The position numbers were made by a program, and so were the translations under genes. Under the pieces are notes generated by a model. The model saw only the letters and a program-made list of their open reading frames with translations. It was not told the origin of the DNA and did no database searches. A DNA stretch of 64,000 nucleotides from Aquabacterium fontiphilum (GTDB taxonomy: Bacteria; Pseudomonadota; Gammaproteobacteria; Burkholderiales; Burkholderiaceae_C), in assembly GCF_009909205.1 (NCBI RefSeq), contig NZ_JAAAPN010000007.1:124001-188000 (forward strand), written 5' to 3'. Below, piece by piece: positions 37,498 through 45,691 of this stretch. The first letter of the stretch is position 1. Every line of letters starts with the position of its first letter.

Positions 37498-38832
37498 ATG
37501 GCTTCTGCGTTGCCCTCTGTGTTGCCCTCTGTCTTGACTGCGCCCTCGGCGCCTGTGGTTGACCTTCGCCAGTTGCCCGAACTGTGGGCGCTCTTGATGC
37601 AGCCCGCCAGCCTGCTGGACCTGGCCGCGCTGCTTGGCAGCCTGCTGCTGGCATGGGTGATCGTGCGCGCATGGCGCGGGCGCGAACCGGGCGACACCGC
37701 CTCCATCTGGCTGGGCCACCACGTCGTCGACGGGGGGCTTTTCCCCTTGATGGCGCTGGCCTTTGCCTTCATGGCCAGCCGGCTGCTGGCCGATGCCGAG
37801 CCTTCCACCGTCTTCCGTGTGGCCATCCCGATGCTGGTGTCACTGGCCGTCATCCGGCTGACGGTCAAAGTCCTGCGCTTCTTCCTGCCCGATTCGACAC
37901 ATGTGCGTGTCATCGAGCGCACCGTGTCCTGGGTGGCCTGGCTGGCGTCCATCCTGTGGATTCTGGGTCTGCTGCCCATCATCCTGGCCGAAATGGACGC
38001 CATCCGCTGGCACATGGGCAGCACCGAGATCACACTGCGCAACTTTCTGGAAGGGGTGGTCAGCGCGGTGCTGGTACTGATCCTGTCCTTGTCGCTGTCG
38101 TCGGCCATCGAGGCGCGATTGCTGCGGGGGGCGGGCGACAACCTCTCGCTGCGCAAGATCGCCGCCAATGCCATCCGCGCCATTTTGCTGGGCGTGGGCC
38201 TCATGATGGCCATGTCGGCCGCCGGCATCGACCTGACGGCACTGTCTGTGTTGGGTGGGGCCGTGGGCGTCGGCATCGGCTTTGGTCTGCAAAAGCTGGC
38301 CGCCAACTACGTCAGCGGCTTCGTCATCCTGGCCGAGCGCAGCCTGCGGATCGGCGACCTGGTGCGCATCGACAACTTCGAAGGCCGCGTGGCCGACATC
38401 AAGACCCGCTACACGGTGCTGCGCACGCCCGGCGGGCGCGAAATCATCGTGCCCAATGAGATGCTGATCACGCAACGGGTCGAGAACGCCTCGCTCAGCG
38501 ACAACAAGCTGATGCTGAACACGACGGTGCAGGTGGCCTACGGTACCAACCTGGATGCGCTGATGCCCGAACTCAAGGCGGCCGTCCAGGCCGTGCCGCG
38601 CGTCCTGGACGACCCGGCGCCCAACGTCTTCCTGACCAATTTTGCGGCCGACGGGCTCGAGCTGACTTTCTCCTTCTGGATCGGTGACCCCGAAAACGGC
38701 CAGTTGGGCGTGCGCTCGGCCGTGAATCTCGCCATTCTGAGCAAGCTCAACCAGCTGGGTGTCGAGATCCCCTTCCCGCAGCGGGTGGTGCATCAAGCGC
38801 GTCCGTCTGGGGTATCCTCCGCGTCAACATGA
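37498..38832 (+). CDS. MscS-type mechanosensitive channel
   Basis: 444 residues. Several N-terminal membrane helices (about 50-260) precede the MscS core: pore helix LSVLGGAVGVGIGFGLQKLAANYVSG with Gly/Ala packing, then the cytoplasmic beta domain (LRIGDLVRIDNFEGRVADIKTRYT, GREIIVPNEMLI). Releases solutes under membrane tension. Its stop overlaps the start of the Psd-like gene (ATGA), which in turn overlaps pssA, so channel and phospholipid genes are translationally coupled. Confidence 0.93.
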   Translation: MASALPSVLPSVLTAPSAPVVDLRQLPELWALLMQPASLLDLAALLGSLLLAWVIVRAWRGREPGDTASIWLGHHVVDGGLFPLMALAFAFMASRLLADAEPSTVFRVAIPMLVSLAVIRLTVKVLRFFLPDSTHVRVIERTVSWVAWLASILWILGLLPIILAEMDAIRWHMGSTEITLRNFLEGVVSAVLVLILSLSLSSAIEARLLRGAGDNLSLRKIAANAIRAILLGVGLMMAMSAAGIDLTALSVLGGAVGVGIGFGLQKLAANYVSGFVILAERSLRIGDLVRIDNFEGRVADIKTRYTVLRTPGGREIIVPNEMLITQRVENASLSDNKLMLNTTVQVAYGTNLDALMPELKAAVQAVPRVLDDPAPNVFLTNFAADGLELTFSFWIGDPENGQLGVRSAVNLAILSKLNQLGVEIPFPQRVVHQARPSGVSSAST

Positions 38833-39476
38833 TGACGCCTTCTTTTGTTCTGATCGCCCGGCAGCATCCCGCCTGGGCGGCGGTGGCCATGGGGGCCGCT
38901 GCCGTGGGCGTGGCCGTGCTGCCGGTCTGGTTTGCACCGCCTCTGCTACTTGCCATCGGCGTGCTGGCGTGGCGCTGGCGGCAACGCCCGCGCGTGGTTC
39001 CAAGCCAGCCCGGCGTGGTTCTGGCGCCCGCCGATGGGCGCATCGTGCGCATTGACCGCGTGCGCGACCCTTACGCCGACCGCGATGCCCTGCGCATTAG
39101 CCTCGATTCCGGTTGGGTGGACAGCCCCGTCAGCCGCGCCAGCGTAGACGGCGTCATCCGCTCGGTCCAGTATTTCCCGGGCCCGGCCTTTCATGCCAGT
39201 CTGGATCCGGCCTCGCCGATGCATGAACGCAATGCGGTCGTGATCGACAGCGCCGGCCAGACCATCACGCTGGTGCAGGTGGCTGGCTGGTTGGCGCGAC
39301 GCATCCTGTGTCAGGTGCGGCCTGGCGACACCCTGACCCGAGGGCAGCGCTACGGCGGCGTGCGTTTTGGCGCCCGGCTTGAGGTCTACCTGCCAGCCCA
39401 TGCCGTGCCGCGTGTCGGCCCGGGCGACCGCGTCTCGGCCACCACGTCCATTCTTGCCAGCCTGAGCCCCGCATGA
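38829..39476 (+). CDS. psd: Phosphatidylserine-decarboxylase-like protein, catalytic residues lost
   Basis: 215 residues, matching PsdB in length, two N-terminal helices (about 15-55), the PADGRIV block (Asp69 kept) and a GQRYGGVRFGARLEVYLP end. In active Psd the corresponding GS bond is cleaved and Ser becomes the pyruvoyl cofactor; here it is Ala182 (GCC). The conserved His of the family's VHxNRxPVDG motif is Pro100 in WVDSPVSRASVDG. The alignment needs no indel, so a frameshift is not the cause. The protein should not self-cleave or decarboxylate. Its position, coupled to mscS and pssA, is that of a normal psd. Confidence 0.9.
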   Translation: MMTPSFVLIARQHPAWAAVAMGAAAVGVAVLPVWFAPPLLLAIGVLAWRWRQRPRVVPSQPGVVLAPADGRIVRIDRVRDPYADRDALRISLDSGWVDSPVSRASVDGVIRSVQYFPGPAFHASLDPASPMHERNAVVIDSAGQTITLVQVAGWLARRILCQVRPGDTLTRGQRYGGVRFGARLEVYLPAHAVPRVGPGDRVSATTSILASLSPA

Positions 39477-40309
39477 ACCGACAGCCCACGCCCCATGAGG
39501 CCGACCTGCCGCACGACGACGTCGATGAGGTCGTTCGCCCGCGCCGTAAGGGCATCTACATCCTGCCCAACCTGTTCACCGTGGCAGCCCTGTTCGGGGG
39601 CTTCTACGCCATCGTGATGGCCATGAACGGCCGGTTTGAGCTGGCCGCCATCGGCGTCTTCTGCGCCATGGTTCTCGACAGCCTGGACGGTCGGGTCGCA
39701 CGCATGACCAACACCCAGAGCGCCTTCGGCGAGCAGATGGACAGCCTGTCCGACATGGTCTCGTTCGGCGCCGCGCCGGCCCTGATCATTTACGAGTGGG
39801 CCCTGAAGGACCTGGGCAAGTGGGGCTGGATTGCCGCTTTTGTCTACTGCTCGTGTGCGGCCCTGCGCCTGGCCCGCTTCAACACGAACATCGCGGTGGT
39901 CGACAAGCGCTTCTTCCAGGGTCTGCCCAGCCCGGCTGCCGCCGGTGTGGTGATGGGCATGATCTGGGTGGTGACCGACATGGGCGAGACGACCCGCACG
40001 CTGCCATGGATGGTCTGGCTGGCCTTTGCGGTCACGCTGTATGCCGGCCTGACCATGGTCACCAACATTCCGTTCTACAGCTTCAAGGACGTGAACTTCC
40101 GCCGCACCGTGCCGTTCATCGTGGTGGTGGCCATTGCGCTGGGCCTGGCGGTGATCACCATCCACCCACCCATCGTGCTGTTTGCGATCTTCGTGGTCTA
40201 TGGTGTCTCGGGCTACGGTGTGTATGTCTGGAAACGAATGAAGGGCAAGCCGGTGTCGGTCATCTCGACCTCGACCGACGAGCCCGATGAAGCCGGCCTA
40301 CATCGCTGA
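39473..40309 (+). CDS. pssA: CDP-diacylglycerol-serine O-phosphatidyltransferase
   Basis: Makes phosphatidylserine, precursor of phosphatidylethanolamine, in the inner membrane. 278 residues with several helices and the CDP-alcohol phosphotransferase motif DSLDGRVARMTNTQSAFGEQ followed by MDSLSD, with all conserved Asp residues. Starts inside the stop of the psd-like gene (ATGA). The decarboxylation step must be served by another Psd if the neighbour is inactive. Confidence 0.95.
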   Translation: MNRQPTPHEADLPHDDVDEVVRPRRKGIYILPNLFTVAALFGGFYAIVMAMNGRFELAAIGVFCAMVLDSLDGRVARMTNTQSAFGEQMDSLSDMVSFGAAPALIIYEWALKDLGKWGWIAAFVYCSCAALRLARFNTNIAVVDKRFFQGLPSPAAAGVVMGMIWVVTDMGETTRTLPWMVWLAFAVTLYAGLTMVTNIPFYSFKDVNFRRTVPFIVVVAIALGLAVITIHPPIVLFAIFVVYGVSGYGVYVWKRMKGKPVSVISTSTDEPDEAGLHR

Positions 40310-40329
40310 TAGAAAAAACCCAGCCCGCC

Positions 40330-40362
40330 TTGCCGCGCAGACCGAAAGCTGCGTGCTATATT
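40330..40362 (+). promoter_or_regulatory. Promoter of the leuA leader transcript
   Basis: TATATT (40357-40362) preceded by TGC gives an extended -10; TTGCCG at 40330-40335 is a possible -35 with a long 21-nt spacing. A start 8 nt past the -10 falls on the A of the leader-peptide ATG at 40370, implying a leaderless mRNA. Confidence 0.55.
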
Positions 40363-40369
40363 GATTCCT

Positions 40370-40426
40370 ATGAACACGTTCAACGCATCGCTGCTGCTAC
40401 TACTGGGAGTGCCCCGGGCGCGTTGA
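40370..40426 (+). CDS. leuL: Leucine leader peptide of the leuA attenuator
   Basis: 18 codons, MNTFNASLLLLLGVPRAR, with five consecutive leucine codons (CTG CTG CTA CTA CTG) including two CTA codons that are rare in this genome. There is no Shine-Dalgarno before the ATG. Ribosome stalling at the Leu codons when charged tRNA-Leu is short would favour read-through of the terminator at 40460-40496 into leuA. The CTA codons would depend on the UAG-anticodon tRNA-Leu, one copy of which is at 51120. Confidence 0.85.
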   Translation: MNTFNASLLLLLGVPRAR

Positions 40427-40459
40427 TCGCTGACGTCTGTACATCAGTCCATTTGCATC

Positions 40460-40496
40460 ACGGCCCGCCAAGCGCTTCTTGCGGGCCGTTTTGTTT
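40460..40496 (+). terminator. Attenuator terminator upstream of leuA
   Basis: ACGGCCCGC / GCGGGCCGT form a 9-bp stem with a 12-nt loop, followed by TTTGTTT. It lies 34 nt after the leader peptide stop and 71 nt before the leuA ATG, the layout of a classical amino-acid attenuator. Confidence 0.88.
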
Positions 40497-40567
40497 GGTG
40501 AAGTGAAGCCAGCCAATTCGGCATCTTCGAAAGAGCCAGGCGGCCACTTTTCCTCACGGAGACCACC

Positions 40568-42109
40568 ATGACCGACAAGCTCATCATTTTCGACACCACC
40601 TTGCGCGATGGCGAACAGTCGCCCGGCGCCTCGATGACCCGTGAGGAAAAGCTGCGCATCGCCCGTCAGCTGGAGCGCATGAAGGTCGATGTGATGGAAG
40701 CCGGCTTTGCCGCCTCGTCCAACGGTGATTTCGAGGCCATCAAGGCGATCGCCGACGTCATCAAGGATTCCACCGTGTGTTCGCTGGCCCGCGCCAACGA
40801 CCGCGACATCGCCCGCGCCGCCGAGGCGCTCAAGGGCGCCAATTCGTGGCGCATCCACACCTTCATCGCGACCAGCCCGCTCCACATGGAAAAGAAGCTG
40901 CGCATGTCGCCTGAAGAGGTGCTGGAGCAGGCCAAGCGTTCGGTGCGCTTCGCGCGCAACCTCACGAGCGATGTCGAGTTTTCAGCCGAAGATGGTTATC
41001 GCTCCGAGATCGACTTCCTGGCGCGCGTCTGCGAGGCCGTGATCGCTGAGGGCGCCACCACCATCAACATCCCCGATACGGTCGGCTACGCCATTCCCGA
41101 GTTGTACGGCAACTTCATCAAGACGCTGCGCGAGAAGGTGCCCAATTCCGACAAGGCCATCTGGTCGGTGCATTGCCACAACGACCTCGGCATGGCCGTG
41201 GCCAACTCGCTGGCCGGCGTGAAGATCGGCGGCGCGCGCCAGGTCGAGTGCACCATCAACGGCCTGGGTGAGCGGGCCGGCAACTGTGCCATGGAAGAGA
41301 TCGTGATGGCCGTGAAGACGCGCCGCGATTACTTTGGCCTCGAAGTCGGCATCGACACCCAGCAGATCGTGCCTGCGTCGCGCCTGGTGTCGCAGACCAC
41401 TGGTTTTGTGGTGCAGCCCAACAAGGCCGTGGTGGGCGCCAATGCGTTTGCCCACGCCTCGGGCATCCACCAGGATGGCGTGCTCAAGGCGCGCGACACC
41501 TACGAAATCATGCGGGCCGAAGACGTTGGCTGGGCGGCCAACAAGATCGTGCTGGGCAAGCTCTCGGGCCGCAATGCCTTCAAGCAGCGCCTGGAAGAAC
41601 TCGGCATCGACCTCGAATCCGAGACCGAGGTGAACGCCGCATTTGCCAAGTTCAAGGAGTTGGCCGACCGCAAGAGCGAGATCTTCGACGAAGACATCAT
41701 CGCGCTGGTCGGTGACGAGAGCGTGACCAGCGAACAGGAGCACTATCGCCTGCTGTCGCTGTCGCAGCACTCTGAGACCGGCGAGCGGCCCGAAGCCAGC
41801 GTCGTGTTCGCCGCAGGCTCGACCGAGCACAAGGCCAGCAGCCAGGGCAACGGTCCGGTCGACGCCAGTGTCAAGGCCATCGAGTCTGTCGTGAAAAGTG
41901 GCGCGGAAATCGTCCTGTACTCGGTGAATGCCATCACCTCCGGAAGCACAGAATCTCAAGGCGAGGTGACGGTTCGCTTGCAGCATGGCGGGCGCGTCGT
42001 CAATGGGGTCGGTGCCGATCCGGACATCGTTGTGGCGTCTGCCAAGGCCTATCTGTCTGCTTTGAACAAGCTGCACAGCAAAGCCGAGAAGGTCGCTGCT
42101 CAGGGTTGA
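40568..42109 (+). CDS. leuA: 2-isopropylmalate synthase
   Basis: First committed enzyme of leucine synthesis: acetyl-CoA plus 2-oxoisovalerate. 513 residues. The HMGL-like barrel carries [13 protein letters not shown] (metal and substrate), and the [16 protein letters not shown] zinc motif; the C-terminal third (about 390-510) is the leucine-sensing regulatory domain. The ACGGAGACC site precedes the ATG. It is controlled by the leader peptide and attenuator immediately upstream. The gene stands alone after pssA; the other leu genes are not in the window. Confidence 0.97.
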   Translation: MTDKLIIFDTTLRDGEQSPGASMTREEKLRIARQLERMKVDVMEAGFAASSNGDFEAIKAIADVIKDSTVCSLARANDRDIARAAEALKGANSWRIHTFIATSPLHMEKKLRMSPEEVLEQAKRSVRFARNLTSDVEFSAEDGYRSEIDFLARVCEAVIAEGATTINIPDTVGYAIPELYGNFIKTLREKVPNSDKAIWSVHCHNDLGMAVANSLAGVKIGGARQVECTINGLGERAGNCAMEEIVMAVKTRRDYFGLEVGIDTQQIVPASRLVSQTTGFVVQPNKAVVGANAFAHASGIHQDGVLKARDTYEIMRAEDVGWAANKIVLGKLSGRNAFKQRLEELGIDLESETEVNAAFAKFKELADRKSEIFDEDIIALVGDESVTSEQEHYRLLSLSQHSETGERPEASVVFAAGSTEHKASSQGNGPVDASVKAIESVVKSGAEIVLYSVNAITSGSTESQGEVTVRLQHGGRVVNGVGADPDIVVASAKAYLSALNKLHSKAEKVAAQG

Positions 42110-42150
42110 CCCTGGTACGGTGGCCGTGTCGACAGGCCACTTGATGAAAG

Positions 42151-42185
42151 ACGCGTAAGTCTTTGATCTTGCGCGTTTTTTATTT
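42151..42185 (+). terminator. Intrinsic terminator after leuA
   Basis: ACGCGTAAG / CTTGCGCGT stem (one G-U pair) with an 8-nt loop followed by TTTTTTATTT, about 40 nt downstream of the leuA stop. Confidence 0.85.
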
Positions 42186-42215
42186 ACACTAGCGACAACT
42201 CGAAGGGGCTGTGCC

Positions 42216-43562
42216 GTGCCGAACATCAAGCTGATCCTCAAGGGGCTGTTGCCGGCCCTCGTGTGCGCCGTCTCACTGGCCATCGCCGTACCCGGAGGCG
42301 CCCAGGCGGCGGGCAACAAGGAATCGGCATCGCGGGAAGCACGCAACAAGCAGCAGGCCAAGCAAGCCAAGTCCAGCAAGACCGCCACCGCGTCCGCCAA
42401 GCGTGACCGCGACGAGAAAGCCGCCCGCGCCGGCGCCAAGGCCAAGCAGACCGACAAGGTGGCCAAACGCAAAGATCGCGCCGGCAAGAACGAGCGTGTG
42501 GCGCGTACAGGCAAGTCTCACAACGATCGCAACATCCTGGTGGCAGGCAAGAAGCCTGAGCGCGCCGCGCGTAGCAGCCGTGTCGAACGCGCTGCCGTGG
42601 CCGCTGCAGTGGCGCCTGCGGCGGTGGCCCCCGCTCGCAGCGCGCTGCCGGCCTTCGCGCCGATGTCGGTGGCTGCCGAGGGGCTGCCCCGGGGGGGCGC
42701 CCGGGCCATGCCCATGCCGGCCAACGGTGTGCGCACCTCTTTCGGCACGCTGTACGGCCTGCAGAACACGCCCGATCCGCTTGAACTGCGCTCGAACGTG
42801 GCGTTCGTGGTCGATCAGGACACCAACGAGGTGGTGTTCGCCAAGAACTCCGAGGCCGTGTTGCCGATCGCGTCGCTCACCAAGCTGATGACGGCCGTGA
42901 TCGTCACCGAGGCCCAACTGCCGCTCGATGAGCTCATCACCATCACGATGGACGATGTGGACACCGAGAAGCACAGCAGCTCGCGCCTGGCCGTGGGCAG
43001 CACACTGAGCCGCGGCGAGTTGCTGCATCTGGCGTTGATGTCGTCCGAGAATCGCGCAGCGCATGCGCTGGGGCGCACGTATCCCGGCGGACTGCGCTCG
43101 TTCGTGAGCGCGATGAACGCCAAGGCCCGTCTGCTGGGCATGAACGACTCGCACTTTGTCGATCCCACCGGCCTGAGCAGCCGCAACCAGGCGTCTGCAC
43201 GAGATCTGGCCTCGCTGGCGCGCTTTGCCTATCAGAGCCCGCTGATCCGCGATCTGTCGACCTCGCCTGAGCACCTGGTCACGGTGGGCAGCCGCCAACT
43301 GCAATACCGCAACACCAATGGCCTCGTGCGCAACCCGGCCTGGGACATCGGCTTGCAGAAGACGGGCTACATCGTTGAAGCCGGTCGCTGCCTGGTGATG
43401 CAGGCGCGCCTGGCCGGCCGCAAGTTCATCATGGTGTTCCTCGATTCGAACGGCAAGCAAGCCCGCCTGTCGGACGCCGAGCGCATCCGCCGCTGGATCG
43501 AAATGGCTGCAGAAGAGGGCTCGCTGGGCATCTACCTGCCCCGCGCCAAACTCACGTCCTGA
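42216..43562 (+). CDS. pbpG: D-alanyl-D-alanine endopeptidase (PbpG-like, S11) with Lys-rich N-terminal extension
   Basis: 448 residues from GTG 42216, with AAGGGG upstream. A signal peptide (about 1-28) is followed by an extension (about 30-150) extremely rich in Lys, Arg and Ala, then the S11 penicillin-binding domain: SxxK in IASLTKLM, SxN in SSENRAAHALG, and KTG in QKTGYI. These proteins cleave peptidoglycan cross-links or trim stem peptides in the periplasm. The basic extension makes it much longer than E. coli PbpG (310). Control is independent of leuA because of the terminator. Confidence 0.93.
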   Translation: MPNIKLILKGLLPALVCAVSLAIAVPGGAQAAGNKESASREARNKQQAKQAKSSKTATASAKRDRDEKAARAGAKAKQTDKVAKRKDRAGKNERVARTGKSHNDRNILVAGKKPERAARSSRVERAAVAAAVAPAAVAPARSALPAFAPMSVAAEGLPRGGARAMPMPANGVRTSFGTLYGLQNTPDPLELRSNVAFVVDQDTNEVVFAKNSEAVLPIASLTKLMTAVIVTEAQLPLDELITITMDDVDTEKHSSSRLAVGSTLSRGELLHLALMSSENRAAHALGRTYPGGLRSFVSAMNAKARLLGMNDSHFVDPTGLSSRNQASARDLASLARFAYQSPLIRDLSTSPEHLVTVGSRQLQYRNTNGLVRNPAWDIGLQKTGYIVEAGRCLVMQARLAGRKFIMVFLDSNGKQARLSDAERIRRWIEMAAEEGSLGIYLPRAKLTS

Positions 43563-43572
43563 TCATGCCAAA

Positions 43573-43596
43573 CGCCCAGGCTTACCTGCCTGGGCG
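43573..43596 (+). other. Perfect hairpin between pbpG and iclR
   Basis: CGCCCAGGC and GCCTGGGCG form a perfect 9-bp stem around TTACCT, in the convergent spacer. No T-run follows on either strand, so it may still block read-through or protect mRNA ends but cannot be called a standard terminator. Confidence 0.45.
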
Positions 43597-43607
43597 CTCG
43601 CCAGTGC

Positions 43608-44360
43608 TCACGCGTTAGAGGCTTCGTAGCCCAGCGTGGCCGATACCCGCCGTCCCGTGTCCTTGAGCAGATCAATCCATTCGGGTGGACACAGCCGGCT
43701 GCTCAGGTGCAGGCACAGGCTGCCGCACACACGGCCCTGGTCGTCGAAGACCGGTGCCACCGCATGGTGAGGGTGTCCGTCGTCCGGTTGATCCAGGTCC
43801 ATCAGCACGCCTTGCTGGCGCAGGGAAGCCAGGTCAGCCTGGATGCCTTCGGGGCGCAGACCCTGGCTCTGAGCCAGGGCGCTCAAGCCCAGCGTGGGTT
43901 CGTCCAGCAGCAGCACGCGGCCCACCACGTGGCTGCCCAGGGGCATGCGAACGCCGTTGATGCGGCTGACCCCGACGCCATGTCGCTCGCTGGCCGTGCG
44001 CAGGATGCACACGGCGTCGTCATCCTGACGCGCATAGAGAGAGACGACTTGGCCGGTCTGCCGATGCAGGTCCTGCATGGGCTTGGGCGCCAGGTCGCGC
44101 AGATGCAGGCGCGCGCGCACCAGGTTGCCCAGTTGCATCAGGCGCAGACCCAGGCGATACGCGCCTGGCCCCGAGCGCTCCACCAGGCCGCCGGCTGCCA
44201 GGTCGTTAAGGATGCGGTGGGCGGTGGAGGGGTGGAGTCCGGTTTGCTCGCTGATCAGTTTCAGCGACACCGCGTCCCCTTCGTGCGCCAGCGTATCCAG
44301 CAACGAGAACATTCTGCCGAGAACCTGGATCGAAGTGCTGTGCTGCTTGGGCTCGCTCAT
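43608..44360 (-). CDS. IclR-family transcriptional regulator
   Basis: 250 residues from ATG 44360; the frame stays open another 37 codons upstream without family similarity. N-terminal winged HTH (SIQVLGRMFSLLDTLAHEG...LKLISEQTGLHPSTAHRILNDL, about 8-70) and a C-terminal GAF-like effector domain (about 80-245, ending DLLKDTGRRVSATLGY). IclR proteins usually sense small organic acids or aromatics. It is divergent from the TIGR03790 gene (122-bp spacer), so it may regulate it; there is no catabolic operon here. Confidence 0.9.
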   Translation of the reverse strand: MSEPKQHSTSIQVLGRMFSLLDTLAHEGDAVSLKLISEQTGLHPSTAHRILNDLAAGGLVERSGPGAYRLGLRLMQLGNLVRARLHLRDLAPKPMQDLHRQTGQVVSLYARQDDDAVCILRTASERHGVGVSRINGVRMPLGSHVVGRVLLLDEPTLGLSALAQSQGLRPEGIQADLASLRQQGVLMDLDQPDDGHPHHAVAPVFDDQGRVCGSLCLHLSSRLCPPEWIDLLKDTGRRVSATLGYEASNA

Positions 44361-44482
44361 CGGGTTTTCCTCTGTGGGAAGGGTTTTTGGGAAGTGAGAT
44401 CCCCGGTCAATCGGCGAAAAAAGCCCAAGCTTGAGCACACTTCCTGATCCACTCCTGGCCCTTTTTGGCATTTCATACGCAC

Positions 44483-45646
44483 ATGCGTTTCAACAGCCCC
44501 CAGACGATGCGTTTCTTGCGGTTTGCGGCCGCGTGTGTTGTGACCGTGACCAGCCCGCTGGCTTTCGGGTCTTCGCCGCCTCCCGCGGCCGAGCCGGCCT
44601 CCACGTCCCCCTCCCCATCGGCCAGCGAGCCTGTGCCAGCCTGGAGCGTCATGCCCCGGCGCCAGTGGGCCAAGGTGCCGCGCGTGTACGGACGCATCAC
44701 GCCGGGCGAGTTGGGCCTGATCGTCAATGAAGACGACCCGTATTCGGTCCAGGTCGGCTCCCACTACGCCAAGGTGCGCGGCATCCCCGACAGCCGCATC
44801 CTGCGCGTGTCGCTACCTGTGCGCGGCACGCTCTCCGCTGCCGAGTTCGCCCGGCTTGAAGAACGCGTCAACCAGTTCTTCGGCGAGCGGGTGCAGGGCC
44901 TGGCGCTGGCGTGGAAGCAGCCGTTCGCGGTCGAGTGCAATTCGATCACGGGCGCGCTCACCATGGGTTTCGACGCCAAGCTCTGCAGCAGTACCTGCGC
45001 GCCTTCGCGTCCCTCCAGCTACTTCGGCTCGCACTCGACGCGGCCTCTGGCCGACCACGGCATGCGGCTGAGCATGTTGCTGGCAGCGCCCGATGTCGGG
45101 CAAGCCAAGGCCCTCATCGACCGGGGCGCCCAATCTGACGGGACACTGGGGCTGCGAGGCGGCCTGCCTGCACGGGTCCACTTTGTGACCACGCCAGACG
45201 AGGTACGAAGCCGGCGCCAGGTGCTGTTCCCGCCGGCTGGCCCGGTCCCCCAGTTCGGGTTGGACGTCTCGCTGGACAAGACTGCCGGCGTGCGCGATGT
45301 GGATCGGGTGCTGATGTACCTCACCGGCGCCGTGAGCGTGCCGCATCTCGACAAGGTCGGCTTTCTGCCCGGGGCGTTGGCGGATCACCTGACCTCGTTT
45401 GGCGGCCTGCTGGACCGGCCGACTGGCCAGATGAACGTGCTGTCCTGGATCGAAGCGGGTGCCACGGCCAGCTATGGCACCACGAGCGAGCCGTGCGCCC
45501 ACCTGCAGAAGTTTCCCCATCCCCAGGCGCTGTTGCTGTTTTATGTGCAGGGTGCGTCTGCCCTCGAGGCTTACTGGAAAAGCGTGCAATGGCCACAACA
45601 GGGGCTGTTCGTCGGTGAACCCCTGGCGGCGCCATTTGCGCGTTAA
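44483..45646 (+). CDS. TIGR03790-family exported protein
   Basis: 387 residues from ATG 44483. A signal peptide (about 10-30) then a Pro/Ser-rich linker (about 31-55). The core GRITPGELGLIVNEDDPYSVQVGSHYAKVRGIP and the ending AYWKSVQWPQQGLFVGEP match family TIGR03790, named for proteins of unknown function, common in Burkholderiales. Four or more conserved Cys (SSTCAPS and others) are visible, implying disulfides. Its stop codon lies inside a 22-bp tandem repeat. Function not known; divergent IclR may control it. Confidence 0.82.
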   Translation: MRFNSPQTMRFLRFAAACVVTVTSPLAFGSSPPPAAEPASTSPSPSASEPVPAWSVMPRRQWAKVPRVYGRITPGELGLIVNEDDPYSVQVGSHYAKVRGIPDSRILRVSLPVRGTLSAAEFARLEERVNQFFGERVQGLALAWKQPFAVECNSITGALTMGFDAKLCSSTCAPSRPSSYFGSHSTRPLADHGMRLSMLLAAPDVGQAKALIDRGAQSDGTLGLRGGLPARVHFVTTPDEVRSRRQVLFPPAGPVPQFGLDVSLDKTAGVRDVDRVLMYLTGAVSVPHLDKVGFLPGALADHLTSFGGLLDRPTGQMNVLSWIEAGATASYGTTSEPCAHLQKFPHPQALLLFYVQGASALEAYWKSVQWPQQGLFVGEPLAAPFAR

Positions 45647-45689
45647 GTACTTGCTACTTGCGCGTTGAGTACTTGCCCGTTGCGCGTGG
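45636..45689 (+). repeat. 22-bp tandem repeat at the 3' end of the TIGR03790 gene
   Basis: TTGCGCGT recurs at 45636, 45658 and 45680 with 22-nt spacing; the two full units share the following AAGTACTTGC / GAGTACTTGC. The first unit contains the TAA stop of the TIGR03790 gene. The block lies between convergent genes, so slippage could change only the C-terminus and spacer. Confidence 0.75.
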
Positions 45690-45691
45690 GG

